64,000 bases of DNA from Mycolicibacterium sp. BiH015 (GTDB taxonomy: Bacteria > Actinomycetota > Actinomycetes > Mycobacteriales > Mycobacteriaceae): NCBI RefSeq assembly GCF_027706845.1, contig NZ_JAQGCZ010000001.1, positions 1-64,000 on the forward strand. The letters run 5' to 3'. This document shows, one piece after another, positions 33,102 through 42,563 of this stretch. A model generated the notes under the pieces. It searched no databases. It worked only from the letters and a program-made list of their open reading frames with translations, and had not been told where the DNA came from. Made by a program: the position numbers and the translations under genes. The stretch's first letter is position 1, and each line of letters begins with the position of its first letter.

Positions 33102-34526
33102 TCACGCCGGGGCGTAACCGAGGGCGGCCTTGGTCTCCAGATACTCGTCGAATGCGAATTGTCCCCACTCGCGGCCGTTGCCGCTGCGCTTGTAACCGCC
33201 GAACGGCGCGGCCATGTCGAAGCCGTGGTTGATCGCGACGGAACCGGCGCGGATCCGTCGGGCCACGGAGCGCGCCTTGTCCAGATCGGCACCGGACACG
33301 TAGCCGGCGAGGCCATAGTCGGTGTCGTTGCCGATCTCGACGGCCTGGTCGATGTCGTCGTAGCCGAGGATGCACAGCACCGGGCCGAAGATCTCCTCGC
33401 GTGCGATCGTCATGTCGTTGGTGACGTTCGCGAACACCGTCGGCTTGACGTAGTAGCCCTTGTCGATGCCGTCGGGTCGGCCGGTGCCGCCGACGACGAG
33501 CGTGGCCCCCTCGTCGATGCCCTTCTGGATCAGCCCCTGGATCTTGTCGAACTGCGCCTTGGACGCCACCGGCCCGATCGCGCTCTTGTCCTCGGGGTCA
33601 CCGACCTTGACGGCACCCGCAACCTCGCGGGCGATCGCGATGGCTTCGTCCATGCGGGAGTTCGGCACCAGCATGCGCGACGGCGCGTTGCAGCTCTGTC
33701 CGCTGTTCATCATCATCACCGACGTTCCCGCGGTGACGCTCTTGGCGAAGTCCTCGTCGTCGAGCACGATGTTGGGGCTCTTACCGCCGAGCTCCTGGGT
33801 GACCCGCTTGACCGTCGGCGCGGCGTTGCGGGCCACCTCGATGCCGGCGCGGGTGGACCCGGTGAACGACACCATGTCGATGTCGGGGTGGCTGGACAGC
33901 GGGACCCCGACGCCCGGCCCGTCCCCGTAGACGAGGTTGTACACCCCGGCGGGCACCCCTGCGGCGTCGAGGATCTCGGTGAAGATCTGCGCCGAATACG
34001 GGGCGACCTCCGAGGGCTTGAGCACCATCGTGCACCCGGTCGCCAGTGCCGGGTAGACCTTGCAGGCGATCTGGTTGATCGGCCAGTTCCACGGCGTGAT
34101 GAGCCCGCAGACCCCGATGGGCTCCTTGACCACCAGCGTGCTGCCGTGCTGCTCCTCGAACTGGAAGTTCTTCAAGACGTCGATCGCGGTGGCCAGGTGA
34201 CCGAGACCGAGATTCACTTGTGGGCCCGCGGCCAGGGAGGCGGGCGCTCCCATCTCCTCGGTGACCGCTTCGGCGAGGTCACCGACACGCTTCTGGTACT
34301 CACCCATGATGGCCTGGAGCAGGTCGAGACGCTCCTCGCGCGTGGACTGCGACCAGGTGGCGAACGCCCGCCGGGCCGCGGTGGCCGCGAGGTCGACATC
34401 GGCCGAGGAGCCCAGGGCGATACGGCCGGATACTTCTTCGGTGGTCGGGTTGTCGACCTCCAGGGCGTTGGGCCGCACCGGCTCCACCCACTGGCCGTCG
34501 ATGTAGTGCTTCAGGTAATCGCGCAT
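33102..34526 (-). CDS. Aldehyde dehydrogenase
   Basis: This 474-residue NAD(P)-dependent aldehyde dehydrogenase has catalytic C279 in NSGQSCNAPSR and E245 in QELGGKSPN, PWNWPINQIACK for cofactor binding, and FTGSTRAGIEVA. It oxidises an aldehyde to a carboxylate. In this cluster the likely source is the ThDP enzyme encoded next, if that enzyme releases an aldehyde, or products of the oxygenases. It starts at ATG 34526, 28 bases after the ThDP gene. Confidence 0.93.
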   Translation of the reverse strand: MRDYLKHYIDGQWVEPVRPNALEVDNPTTEEVSGRIALGSSADVDLAATAARRAFATWSQSTREERLDLLQAIMGEYQKRVGDLAEAVTEEMGAPASLAAGPQVNLGLGHLATAIDVLKNFQFEEQHGSTLVVKEPIGVCGLITPWNWPINQIACKVYPALATGCTMVLKPSEVAPYSAQIFTEILDAAGVPAGVYNLVYGDGPGVGVPLSSHPDIDMVSFTGSTRAGIEVARNAAPTVKRVTQELGGKSPNIVLDDEDFAKSVTAGTSVMMMNSGQSCNAPSRMLVPNSRMDEAIAIAREVAGAVKVGDPEDKSAIGPVASKAQFDKIQGLIQKGIDEGATLVVGGTGRPDGIDKGYYVKPTVFANVTNDMTIAREEIFGPVLCILGYDDIDQAVEIGNDTDYGLAGYVSGADLDKARSVARRIRAGSVAINHGFDMAAPFGGYKRSGNGREWGQFAFDEYLETKAALGYAPA

Positions 34527-34554
34527 AGCGTGCAGTCTTCCTCACATCGCAGAG

Positions 34555-36267
34555 TTACTGGGTGCCTTCGGCATACCAGGTGCGGAACCGGTCGTATTTG
34601 GGCATTTCCTCGGAGTTCGCCTTCGGGTCGATGCACACGTGCACCACGCCGACCTTTCCGCTGGCGTAGGCGCGCGCGATCGCGGGCCCGATCTCGTCCT
34701 CCTTCTCGACGTATTCGCCGTGGCAGCCGAAGCCTTCGGCGATCTTGTCCATCCGGACGTCCTTGCTCCAGTGCACTCCGGGCTGCGGCGAGGGCTGCTC
34801 GAACGTGCGCTTGTACACGCCGACCTCAAGGCCCCACTGATGGTCGACACCCACCACGCACACCAGCGGCAGATTCAGCCGCGCCGCCGTCTCGAGCTCG
34901 GCGATGTGAAACAGGAACGCCGAATCACTTGTCAGCAGCATGACCGGTCGCCTGCCACCCTCGGCGACCGACGCGCCGACGGCGTACGGCAGTCCCGTCC
35001 CGAGGTGACCGAAGTTCTGATTCCAGATCACGTCGCGCGGTTTGGACTGCGAGTACGTCCAACCGAAGATGACGGTGGCTCCGCCGTCACGAACCATGAT
35101 CGGGTCCTCAAGTTCGTTGAAGGCCTTGGTCGACTCGACGACGTAGCGCGCCGGGTGGATCGGGGAACGACCAGACGGCGCGTTCTCGGCGAGTTGCGCA
35201 AGCTCCTCGGCGTCGGCTTTGATCAGCGTCTCGAGGTTGGGCGACGGTGTCCGCGGAGTGTCTTTGAGCGCCTGCACGAGCTGCGGCACGACACCGCGCA
35301 GGTCGCCGACGAGTGGCACGTCGAACTGTCGGTTGACGCCGATGGCGGTCGGATCTTGTTCGACGTACACCCATTTGCGGTTTGCGTCGTTGCCCGCCCA
35401 GTGCTGGGTCCGGCCGTAATGCATGGGCTCGCCGAGCTCGGTGCCCAGCGCGACGCAGAGGTCGGATTCCTCGACGGCCTGGTTCGCCGCCGGGGAGAAC
35501 AGGTAGGGAAATGTCCGGTCCTGCAGTCCCGGGATGTAGGAGGTGCCGCCGGAGGTCTGGATGACGGGGCAGTTCATCAGGTCGGCGAGCTGCTTGACCT
35601 CCTGCTGGGTGCGTGAGGTGTGCACCCCGTGGCCGACCAGCAGGATGGGACTCCTGGCCTCGCGGATGAGCGTGGCCGCCCTCGCGACCTCGGCGGCCCC
35701 GGCTCCCTGGTTGGCGAGACGGTAGCGATGGGGCGGCAACGGATCCGGTACGTCGAGCTCTTCGAGGATGACATGCGACGGGTACTCGACGTAGCTGGGA
35801 CCCGGGGTGCCGGACATCGACCGACGGATGGCCTCGCGGATGATCTCGTCGGTCTGGTCGGCGTATTCGATCGAGCTGCTGAACTTCACCGACGCCTCGA
35901 AAAGTGGTTCCTGCTGCACGAATTGGATGCGACCGCGACGCACCCGCCGCTCGGTGACACGCGCCCGCTGTCCGCCGAGAAAGATCACCGGTGAGTTCTC
36001 GACGAGCGCGCACTGGATTGCTCCTGCGATGTTGGCCATACCCGGCCCGAGAGTGCCGATGCACAGCCCCGGCTTGCCGGTCATCCGCGACGCCGCCTCG
36101 GCCATGAAGCCGGCGCTTAGTTCGTGGTGCGGTGCGACCACCGACCAGCCGCGGGCTTCCGCCTCGGTGAACATGTGCACGAAATTGGGATCGGGGATGC
36201 CGAACAAGGTGTTGACGCCTTCGGCCTCGAAGAGGTCCAGAATGCGTTTGTACACGGGTACGCCCAT
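34555..36267 (-). CDS. Thiamine-diphosphate-dependent enzyme (acetolactate-synthase-like fold, atypical ThDP motif)
   Basis: This 570-residue protein has the three-domain fold of acetolactate synthases and 2-hydroxyacyl-CoA lyases. The cofactor-activating Glu is E49 in APHHELSAGF, and GIPDPNFVHM and GTLGPGMANIAGAIQCALVE follow the family. The ThDP/Mg motif is unusual: instead of Gly-Asp-Gly...Asn-Asn it reads SDSAF (D448) and VGVDHQWG (D475) at the normal spacing. A C-C bond cleavage or ligation producing an aldehyde is likely, given the adjacent ALDH. The start is ATG 36267. Confidence 0.87.
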   Translation of the reverse strand: MGVPVYKRILDLFEAEGVNTLFGIPDPNFVHMFTEAEARGWSVVAPHHELSAGFMAEAASRMTGKPGLCIGTLGPGMANIAGAIQCALVENSPVIFLGGQRARVTERRVRRGRIQFVQQEPLFEASVKFSSSIEYADQTDEIIREAIRRSMSGTPGPSYVEYPSHVILEELDVPDPLPPHRYRLANQGAGAAEVARAATLIREARSPILLVGHGVHTSRTQQEVKQLADLMNCPVIQTSGGTSYIPGLQDRTFPYLFSPAANQAVEESDLCVALGTELGEPMHYGRTQHWAGNDANRKWVYVEQDPTAIGVNRQFDVPLVGDLRGVVPQLVQALKDTPRTPSPNLETLIKADAEELAQLAENAPSGRSPIHPARYVVESTKAFNELEDPIMVRDGGATVIFGWTYSQSKPRDVIWNQNFGHLGTGLPYAVGASVAEGGRRPVMLLTSDSAFLFHIAELETAARLNLPLVCVVGVDHQWGLEVGVYKRTFEQPSPQPGVHWSKDVRMDKIAEGFGCHGEYVEKEDEIGPAIARAYASGKVGVVHVCIDPKANSEEMPKYDRFRTWYAEGTQ

Positions 36268-36278
36268 GAGTACTCCTT

Positions 36279-37244
36279 CTAGTGGTAGCGCTGTGAGAGT
36301 CGTTTGCGTTGCATTGCAGGCGAACCGAACAGTGACCGGTTCAGGGTGGCGCGCTTGAGGTAGGTGTGGATTCCGCTCTCCCACGTGTAGCCGATGCCGC
36401 CGTGCAGCTGCATGGCCTTGCCCGCGATGTGCACTGCGGCCGAACAGGTGTGGGACTTCGCCATCGCCGCGGGAACCGTTGCATCGGCGCCGTCGCCGAC
36501 GGCTGCAACCGCGTCTGCCACGAGTTGGCGGGAGACCTCGATGGCAACCAGCATGTCGGCACACGCGTGTTTGACCGCCTGGAATGATCCGATCGGCCGT
36601 CCGAACTGGTGCCGCATCTTCACGTAATCGACTGTGGATTCCAGCATCTGCTCGGCGATCCCGAGGCTGTCGACGGCGATGGCGACCGTGGCTCGATCAA
36701 CGACCGCGGAGGCACAGTCGGACGGCACGATCACCTCGGGAACCGCCCCGTCGGCGCTTACGGTCGCCAACGCCCGAGTCTCGTCCACGACGGGCTGTGC
36801 GCTGACGGTCACCGCGGATGCGGGGACGACGGCCACACCGCCGTCGACGAGGATGAGCAACCGGTCCGCGTCGACCGCATCGGGGACGAATTCGGCTCGC
36901 CCCGTGACCTTTCCCGAAGCGGCGTCGAACTGATCGGTGACGACCGCGAAGCGGCTGCTGCCGTCGGCGACGGCGGCGAGCAGCTCGTCCGGGGCGTGCT
37001 GCAGCGCAGCCACCGCCAGCGCCGCACTGCCCAGATAGTGGTTCGCGCCGGCGGCCCGCCCGATCTGGCGCAGGATCAGTGCCGTTTCGGTGAACGTGGC
37101 CCCGGCACCGCCGGCGCTCTCCGGCACCTCCAGCCCGGTCCAGCCGGCGTGGACGAGAACCGACCAGTCGATCTCACGGTCCTTGGCGAGCAGGTCGTTG
37201 GCGACCGAGCACAACTCGTCGTGGAACTCGGTGAAGGTGCTCAC
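36279..37244 (-). CDS. Acyl-CoA dehydrogenase, short subunit of pair 1
   Basis: From GTG 37244 this is 321 residues of the acyl-CoA dehydrogenase fold: an N-terminal helical part (WSVLVHAGWTGLEVPESAGG) and C-terminal MRHQFGRPIGSFQAVKHACA and AMQLHGGIGYTWESGIHTYL. The QGFSEPEAGSD-type FAD/substrate segment of full-length members is missing. In mycobacterial steroid catabolism such short proteins pair with a full-length partner to make alpha2-beta2 enzymes (FadE28-FadE29 type). Its start overlaps the stop of the full-length gene upstream (GTGA), which supports this. Confidence 0.88.
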   Translation of the reverse strand: MSTFTEFHDELCSVANDLLAKDREIDWSVLVHAGWTGLEVPESAGGAGATFTETALILRQIGRAAGANHYLGSAALAVAALQHAPDELLAAVADGSSRFAVVTDQFDAASGKVTGRAEFVPDAVDADRLLILVDGGVAVVPASAVTVSAQPVVDETRALATVSADGAVPEVIVPSDCASAVVDRATVAIAVDSLGIAEQMLESTVDYVKMRHQFGRPIGSFQAVKHACADMLVAIEVSRQLVADAVAAVGDGADATVPAAMAKSHTCSAAVHIAGKAMQLHGGIGYTWESGIHTYLKRATLNRSLFGSPAMQRKRLSQRYH

Positions 37245-38395
37245 GCCACACTCGGCTCTCGGGGCAATCCCAGCCCGCGTTCGGCGATGATCGTGCGCTG
37301 GATCTCGCTGGCGCCGCCGGGAATCGTCCACTCCCACGAGCCGACGAAATCCAGTACCCAAGACCCGGATTCCCACCCGCTCGACATCGGCTTGGCCAAC
37401 ACGGTGTGAGCGGCGGGGCCGCCGATCTCGGCGCCGAAATCGGTGAGGCGCTGCAGCAGTTCGCTGTAGTACAGCTTGACGATGGATGGGTCAGCGGGCC
37501 CGGACGGCCCCTTTTCGACGAGGCGCCGGCACATGCCGCGCAGCGCGGTGAGTTCGGTTTCGAGTTGTGCAAGACGGTCGGCGACGATCGGGTCGTTGAG
37601 GTCGGCGGACTCGACGAGCCATTGGAAGCCTGCATTGCCGAGTCGCTCCGCGAGTTCGAGCATCGTCATGCCGCGCTCGGCGCCCAATGTCTCCTGCGCC
37701 GCCTGCCAGCCTTGGTTCTCTGCGCCGATCAGGTTGGCCGCCGGAATCCTCACGTCATCGAGGAAGATCTCGCAGAAATGCGAATCGCCGATGGCGTTAC
37801 GGATGGGGCGCACCTCGACGCCCGGGGTGGCCATGTCGAGCAGGAAGTACGAAATGCCCTTCCGCTTGGGCGCTTCGGGATCCGTGCGGGCCAGCAGCAG
37901 GCACCAGTCGGCGTGCAGGCCGCCGCTGGCCCAGAGCTTCTGCCCACTGACGATGAATTCGTCACCGCGCCGCTGCGCAGTGGTCCGCAGCGCAGCGAGG
38001 TCGGATCCGGCCTCGGGTTCGGAGAAACCCTGCACCCAGATCTCGCCGTCCAGGATCGCGGGCAGGTGGCGTCGGCGCTGCTCGTCGGTACCGGCGACGA
38101 GCAGAGTCGATGCCGCGTGGTGAATTCCGACGAAGGCGAGCACGAGGCGGGGAGCGTCGTGGGCGGCCAGCTCCTGATAGAGCACCACCTGGTTCTCGAC
38201 ACTCATGCCGCCGCCCCATTCGGCAGGCCAGTGCGGCACCGCGTATCCGGCGCTGTGCAGTTCGGCGAACCACGCCTTCTGGAAGCGCACGAATTCGTCG
38301 TCGCTCACCCCGGTCTGGGCGGCCCGCCAGCCCTTCGGGATGTGGTCGCGACACCAGGCCCTGACTTCGGCACGGAAGCCGTCGACGCCGCTCAT
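37241..38395 (-). CDS. Acyl-CoA dehydrogenase, full-length subunit of pair 1
   Basis: This 384-residue acyl-CoA dehydrogenase contains AVPHWPAEWGGGMSVENQVV, the FAD/substrate segment VQGFSEPEAGSDLAALRTTA, VSGQKLWASGGLHADWC, and SWEWTIPGGASEIQRTIIAE near the C-terminus. It introduces a 2,3-double bond into an acyl-CoA. ATG 38395 overlaps the stop of the upstream acyl-CoA dehydrogenase gene (ATGA), so four such genes are coupled in series. Confidence 0.92.
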   Translation of the reverse strand: MSGVDGFRAEVRAWCRDHIPKGWRAAQTGVSDDEFVRFQKAWFAELHSAGYAVPHWPAEWGGGMSVENQVVLYQELAAHDAPRLVLAFVGIHHAASTLLVAGTDEQRRRHLPAILDGEIWVQGFSEPEAGSDLAALRTTAQRRGDEFIVSGQKLWASGGLHADWCLLLARTDPEAPKRKGISYFLLDMATPGVEVRPIRNAIGDSHFCEIFLDDVRIPAANLIGAENQGWQAAQETLGAERGMTMLELAERLGNAGFQWLVESADLNDPIVADRLAQLETELTALRGMCRRLVEKGPSGPADPSIVKLYYSELLQRLTDFGAEIGGPAAHTVLAKPMSSGWESGSWVLDFVGSWEWTIPGGASEIQRTIIAERGLGLPREPSVA

Positions 38396-39309
38396 GCGTA
38401 GAGCCCTGTCAGCCCGCGGCGGCCCGCCGTGCCGGTCAGATGGTCCCGGGTAGCCGACAGGCCAAAAGGTAAGCGGCGCAACGGCTGGCTGTAGCGCGAC
38501 AGCCAGGACAGCCGGGTCTCGTCACAGAAGCCGACCGCGCCGTGCAGCTGGTGGCACACCCGGAATATGACGTCGGCCGCTTCGATCGCGGCCATCCGCA
38601 GCGCGAGGGCGTCGTCGAGGGCGTGCGGCTGGTCGGTGGCCACGGCCCACAGTGCGTGCTTGGCGAGAATGTCGGTGCCGCTGCGTTCGACCTCGGCATC
38701 GGTGAGCTGGAACTGCACCCCCTGGAACGTCGCCAGCGTCTGGCCGAACTGCTTGCGCAGGCTGACGTGCGCCACCGTCAGCTCGATCGCGCGGTCGAGC
38801 ATGCCGAGCAGTGTCCAGCACGGCAGTACCAGACCGAGCGCGACGTCGCGGGCGCCGCCGTTGTCGAGGGCCTCGGTTTCCAGCTCGGCGACGAAGCCGG
38901 CACCGGTGGCGCCGAGGCGGGTGACCTTCGACCGGCGACCGTCGAGATCGACTGCGACCCAGCGCAGGTCGATGCCGGCGATGCCGGCCGAAGGGCGGGC
39001 TCCGCCGATGACGACCAGTCCGTCGGCATCGATGTCCGTGGGCGCGGCGAGCCGTTCGGCGACGGGATACGGCAGCGCCCAGTAGCCGGCGCTGCGGCAC
39101 AGCGCTGCGGCGGCTTCGACTCCGTCGCTGTCGGTGCGCGGTTCGAGCTCCCACGCGCCGAGCCCGTCCAGCACCGGGCCGACGAGCGATGCCCGCGTCT
39201 CGGGGGCCGCCTCGGCTTGCTCGACCAGCCGGTCGCCACCCGCGGATTCGAAGGCGTGCAGCGCCTGACGACCGAATTCCAAAGCGTCATCGGAGAGGTC
39301 CAGGATCAT
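38392..39309 (-). CDS. Acyl-CoA dehydrogenase, short subunit of pair 2
   Basis: This 305-residue protein is similar in size and type to the short subunit of pair 1. It has VSLRKQFGQTLATFQGVQFQ and VCHQLHGAVGFCDETRLSWL, and it lacks the EPEAGSD segment. It probably forms a heteromer with the full-length protein encoded just upstream, whose stop overlaps this start by four bases. The substrate ring or side chain is unknown. Confidence 0.86.
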   Translation of the reverse strand: MILDLSDDALEFGRQALHAFESAGGDRLVEQAEAAPETRASLVGPVLDGLGAWELEPRTDSDGVEAAAALCRSAGYWALPYPVAERLAAPTDIDADGLVVIGGARPSAGIAGIDLRWVAVDLDGRRSKVTRLGATGAGFVAELETEALDNGGARDVALGLVLPCWTLLGMLDRAIELTVAHVSLRKQFGQTLATFQGVQFQLTDAEVERSGTDILAKHALWAVATDQPHALDDALALRMAAIEAADVIFRVCHQLHGAVGFCDETRLSWLSRYSQPLRRLPFGLSATRDHLTGTAGRRGLTGLYA

Positions 39310-40457
39310 CTGGCCGCCGCCAGCATCGAACGCGACAGCAGAATGCGCTGCATCTCAACACTTCCCGACGACACCGTGGAGGCCTGCGAGTACCTCCAGT
39401 GATCCTCCACCTCGCCGAGGAACCAGGCCGCGCGATCGTCATCGCGGCGCACCTCCGCCGCGATATCCATGAGAACCTCGGCGCTGTCCTGGTCGAGTTT
39501 CGTCACCGCGATGCGGTAGGCCGATGCATCCCCGGGGGTGATCCGTCCGCTGCTCTGCTGGGCGACCACCCGGTAGGCGAGCAGTCGCGCCCGGCGACAG
39601 TGCGTGAGCATGCGCACCCACCGCCCGCGCAACTCGGCAGGCAGCGATTCCCACCGCTGCCCCAGCACAGCCGGCGCGGCGACGAGCAGCCGCTCGCATC
39701 GGGCGTAGCGTGCGATGCCGACCCGTTCGAAGGACATGACGTCCTGCACGATGGACCATCCGTGATCGACGGTGCCGAGCACGTCCGCCTGCGTCACGCG
39801 CAGCTCGTCGAAGAACACCTCGTTGAGATGGTGCGGACCCATCATGCACCTGATCGGGCGCACGGTGATCGCCGGATCGTCCATCCGCACAAGGAAGATC
39901 GTCAGACCCTGCTGCTTCTTCTCACCTTTGGAGGTGCGGGCCAGCAGAAAGCACCATTGCGCCATCGTCGCGTAGGACGTCCAGATTTTCTGGCCGCTGA
40001 CCAGCCACCCGTCTCCGTCCGGCCGGGCCGTGGTGCGCAGCGACGCCAGATCCGAGCCGGCCTCCGGTTCCGAGAAGCCCTGGCACCAGATCACCTCACC
40101 GGCCGCAATCGGCGGCAGGTGGGTGCGCTGCTGCTCCTGGGTGCCGTGCCGCATGATGATCGGACCTACCCAGTTCACGCCCATGTACTGTGCGCCGCGC
40201 GGCTCGTGGTGCGCCCACATCTCCTCACGCACGACGGTCTGCTCCCAGACCGAAGCACCACCGCCGCCGAACTCCTCGGGCCAGGCCAGGCACAGCAGGT
40301 TGCGCTCGGCGAGCGTGCGACAGAATCGCTGTGCGGTGTCGAGGTCGGCAGGGTCATCGGTGAATGCGCCGAGGAAGTGTTGCGGCACATGCGCTTTGAC
40401 CAAGTCACGCATCTGGCCCCGGAGATCGGCGGCTTGCTTGCCCATGTCGAAGTCCAT
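39306..40457 (-). CDS. Acyl-CoA dehydrogenase, full-length subunit of pair 2
   Basis: This 383-residue acyl-CoA dehydrogenase contains CLAWPEEFGGGGASVWEQTV, WCQGFSEPEAGSDLASLRTT and SGQKIWTSYATMAQWCFLLA, with a C-terminal STVSSGSVEMQRILLSRSML. The start is ATG 40457, which overlaps the CoA-transferase stop by one base (TGATG). It likely dehydrogenates the CoA ester produced by the transferase or by an acyl-CoA ligase. Confidence 0.92.
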   Translation of the reverse strand: MDFDMGKQAADLRGQMRDLVKAHVPQHFLGAFTDDPADLDTAQRFCRTLAERNLLCLAWPEEFGGGGASVWEQTVVREEMWAHHEPRGAQYMGVNWVGPIIMRHGTQEQQRTHLPPIAAGEVIWCQGFSEPEAGSDLASLRTTARPDGDGWLVSGQKIWTSYATMAQWCFLLARTSKGEKKQQGLTIFLVRMDDPAITVRPIRCMMGPHHLNEVFFDELRVTQADVLGTVDHGWSIVQDVMSFERVGIARYARCERLLVAAPAVLGQRWESLPAELRGRWVRMLTHCRRARLLAYRVVAQQSSGRITPGDASAYRIAVTKLDQDSAEVLMDIAAEVRRDDDRAAWFLGEVEDHWRYSQASTVSSGSVEMQRILLSRSMLAAAR

Positions 40458-41611
40458 CAGCTCACCCGCTCCGAACTGAGACCCAGCTCGTCGAGAACCG
40501 CGGCCGTGTCCGCCCCGAGTTCCGGCGCGGGTCCGCGCACTCTGCCCGGTGTGCGGGAGAACCACGTCGGCACGCCGGGGAACTTCACCGGACCGTGCGG
40601 GGTGTCGACCGTCTCGAACAGCCCCACCGCGTTGAGATGCGGATCGTCGAACAACGCATCCGGGGTGTTCAGTGGCGCCGCCGGAATCTCCAACTCTCCG
40701 AACAGCTCCAGCCACTCATCGGTGGTGCGCTCCTCCAACGTCTGCGCCACCAGACCGTAGACGGTGTCGATCTGGTGTGCCCGCGATTCGAGCGTCGCGT
40801 ACAAATCCGACGCCCAGGCCGGGGCGACCGACTCGATGAATGCGTTCCAGTGCTTGTCGTTGTAGATGAGGGCGGCGATGTAGCCGTCCTTGGTGCGGTA
40901 CGGCCTGCGGTTGGGTGCGACGGTGCGCGGATAGACGGCGGGCCCGAGCGGGGGGTCGAACATGGCACCGTTGGCATGCTCGACCAGCATGAAAGACGCC
41001 ATTGTCTCGAACATGGCGACCTCGACCTCTTGGCCTTCCCCGGTCCGCTCACGATGGAACAACGCCATCGTGGTCGCGTACAGCGCAGTCAGCCCGGCCA
41101 CCTTATCCGCCATGATGGTGCCGACGTAGTCCGCCTCGCCGGTGAGTTGCCTCTGCACAGACGGAATCCCGCACTCGGCCTGGATCGTGTCGTCATAGGC
41201 GGGGCGATCGCGCTCCGGTCCGCGCCTGCCGTAGCCGTAGCAGTTCGTGTAGACGATGCGCGGGTTGATCGCGGCGACCTCCTCGTAGCCGAACCCCAGC
41301 TTGGATATCGCCTTGGACCGCATCGAATGGATGAACACGTCGGCTCGTTCCACCAGCGCGCGCAGCGCCGCCCTGCCCTCCTCGGAGCGCAGGTCGAGCA
41401 CGACACTGCGCTTGCCGCGGTTGACGTTGACGAACACCCCGCTCATGCCCGACACCGGGCCCACAGAGATGAAGCGGGTGTTGTCACCCTCGGGCGGTTC
41501 GACCTTGATGACGTCGGCGCCCATGTCCGCCATGATCTGGGTGCAGTACGGACCCATCACCATCGCGGTGAGGTCGACGACGCGGATCCCCGCCAGCGGA
41601 CCCTCAGACAT
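40457..41611 (-). CDS. Family III CoA transferase (CaiB/BaiF type)
   Basis: This 384-residue protein contains MSEGPLAGIRVVDLTAMVMG, ADMGADVIKVEPPEGDNTR, NRGKRSVVLDLRSEEGR, and the likely catalytic Asp region in DYVGTIMADKVAGLTALYAT. Class III transferases move CoA between carboxylic acids and commonly start degradation of a carboxylated compound. It overlaps the following SDR gene by 8 bases. Confidence 0.92.
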   Translation of the reverse strand: MSEGPLAGIRVVDLTAMVMGPYCTQIMADMGADVIKVEPPEGDNTRFISVGPVSGMSGVFVNVNRGKRSVVLDLRSEEGRAALRALVERADVFIHSMRSKAISKLGFGYEEVAAINPRIVYTNCYGYGRRGPERDRPAYDDTIQAECGIPSVQRQLTGEADYVGTIMADKVAGLTALYATTMALFHRERTGEGQEVEVAMFETMASFMLVEHANGAMFDPPLGPAVYPRTVAPNRRPYRTKDGYIAALIYNDKHWNAFIESVAPAWASDLYATLESRAHQIDTVYGLVAQTLEERTTDEWLELFGELEIPAAPLNTPDALFDDPHLNAVGLFETVDTPHGPVKFPGVPTWFSRTPGRVRGPAPELGADTAAVLDELGLSSERVS

Positions 41612-42563
41612 GAGCTGCTCCCTGCCCTGCTGTCTGCTGTTCGCCCGAGCTGCTCATCGCGGCGGCCATCGCGAAGCTGTACCGGATGTGGTCGTTGTGG
41701 CCGTCAGGGACCACAGGGAACGTCACGGGCTGCGTGCGGTCGCGGATCGCATCCAGGTGGGCGCCGACGTCGGCGATGCTCCAGGACGGACGGTAGACGC
41801 CGGGCGACTCGGTGACGGCGGCCGTGGCGACTCGACCGGCAAGGGCGATGAACATCTCCCCTGTCGCAGAGCAGGTTTCGTGGCAGAGATAGCCGACGAC
41901 GGGTGCGACGAGTTCGGGACCCATCGGCGGATACGCGGAGGTGTCGATACCCTCGGCCATCCGTGTCACGGCGGCGGGGACGATCACGTTGCTCTTCACG
42001 TCATGTGCCGCGCCCTCCATCGCGGCGACATTGGACAACCCGATCACGCCTGCCTTGGCGACGGCATAGTTGGCGACGTCGTGGTTGCCGTAGAGGCCGC
42101 CGATCGACGACGTGAGCACGATGCGGCCGTACCCCGCCGCGCACATCATGGGGAAGGCGGGGCGCACGACGTGGAACGCACCCCGCAGATGCACGTCGAG
42201 GACCGCGTCGAAATCCTGGTAGCTCATGTCTTTCAGGGAGGCACGCCGCACGATGCCGGCATTGTGGATCAGGATGTCGATGCCGCCGAAACGTTCGCAG
42301 GCGGTGTCGATGATCGCCCGACCGCCGTCCGGAGTGGCGACCGACGCGGTACTCGCCACCGCCTGCCCTCCGGCGCCGGTGATCTCGCGCGCGACGTCGT
42401 GCGCCGGCCCAGTGTCGTCACCGTGACCGTCCAGCGCGCCGCCGGGGTCGTTGACGACCACCTTGGCACCCTGGGACGCCAGCAAAAGGGCGTAGGCGCG
42501 GCCCAGCCCCCGCCCGCCGCCGGTGACGACGGCGACGCGTCCGTCGAACCTGAGGTCAGTCAC
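41604..42563 (-). CDS. SDR, hydroxyacyl-CoA dehydrogenase type (MFE-2-like)
   Basis: From GTG 42563 this is 319 residues. It has RVAVVTGGGRGLGRAYALLL and the VVVNDPGG turn typical of the 17-beta-HSD4/multifunctional-enzyme-2 branch, IHNAGIVR, and the catalytic NYAVAKAGVIGL. It likely oxidises a 3-hydroxyacyl-CoA or similar alcohol in the beta-oxidation part of this cluster. The extended C-terminal region of about 60 residues after the SDR core is typical of this branch. Confidence 0.9.
   Translation of the reverse strand: MTDLRFDGRVAVVTGGGRGLGRAYALLLASQGAKVVVNDPGGALDGHGDDTGPAHDVAREITGAGGQAVASTASVATPDGGRAIIDTACERFGGIDILIHNAGIVRRASLKDMSYQDFDAVLDVHLRGAFHVVRPAFPMMCAAGYGRIVLTSSIGGLYGNHDVANYAVAKAGVIGLSNVAAMEGAAHDVKSNVIVPAAVTRMAEGIDTSAYPPMGPELVAPVVGYLCHETCSATGEMFIALAGRVATAAVTESPGVYRPSWSIADVGAHLDAIRDRTQPVTFPVVPDGHNDHIRYSFAMAAAMSSSGEQQTAGQGAAHV

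Noticed and set aside
32976..34943. A 655-codon plus-strand frame opposite the ALDH and ThDP genes
   Set aside because: It is antisense to two genes with complete catalytic motifs and has no recognisable domain.
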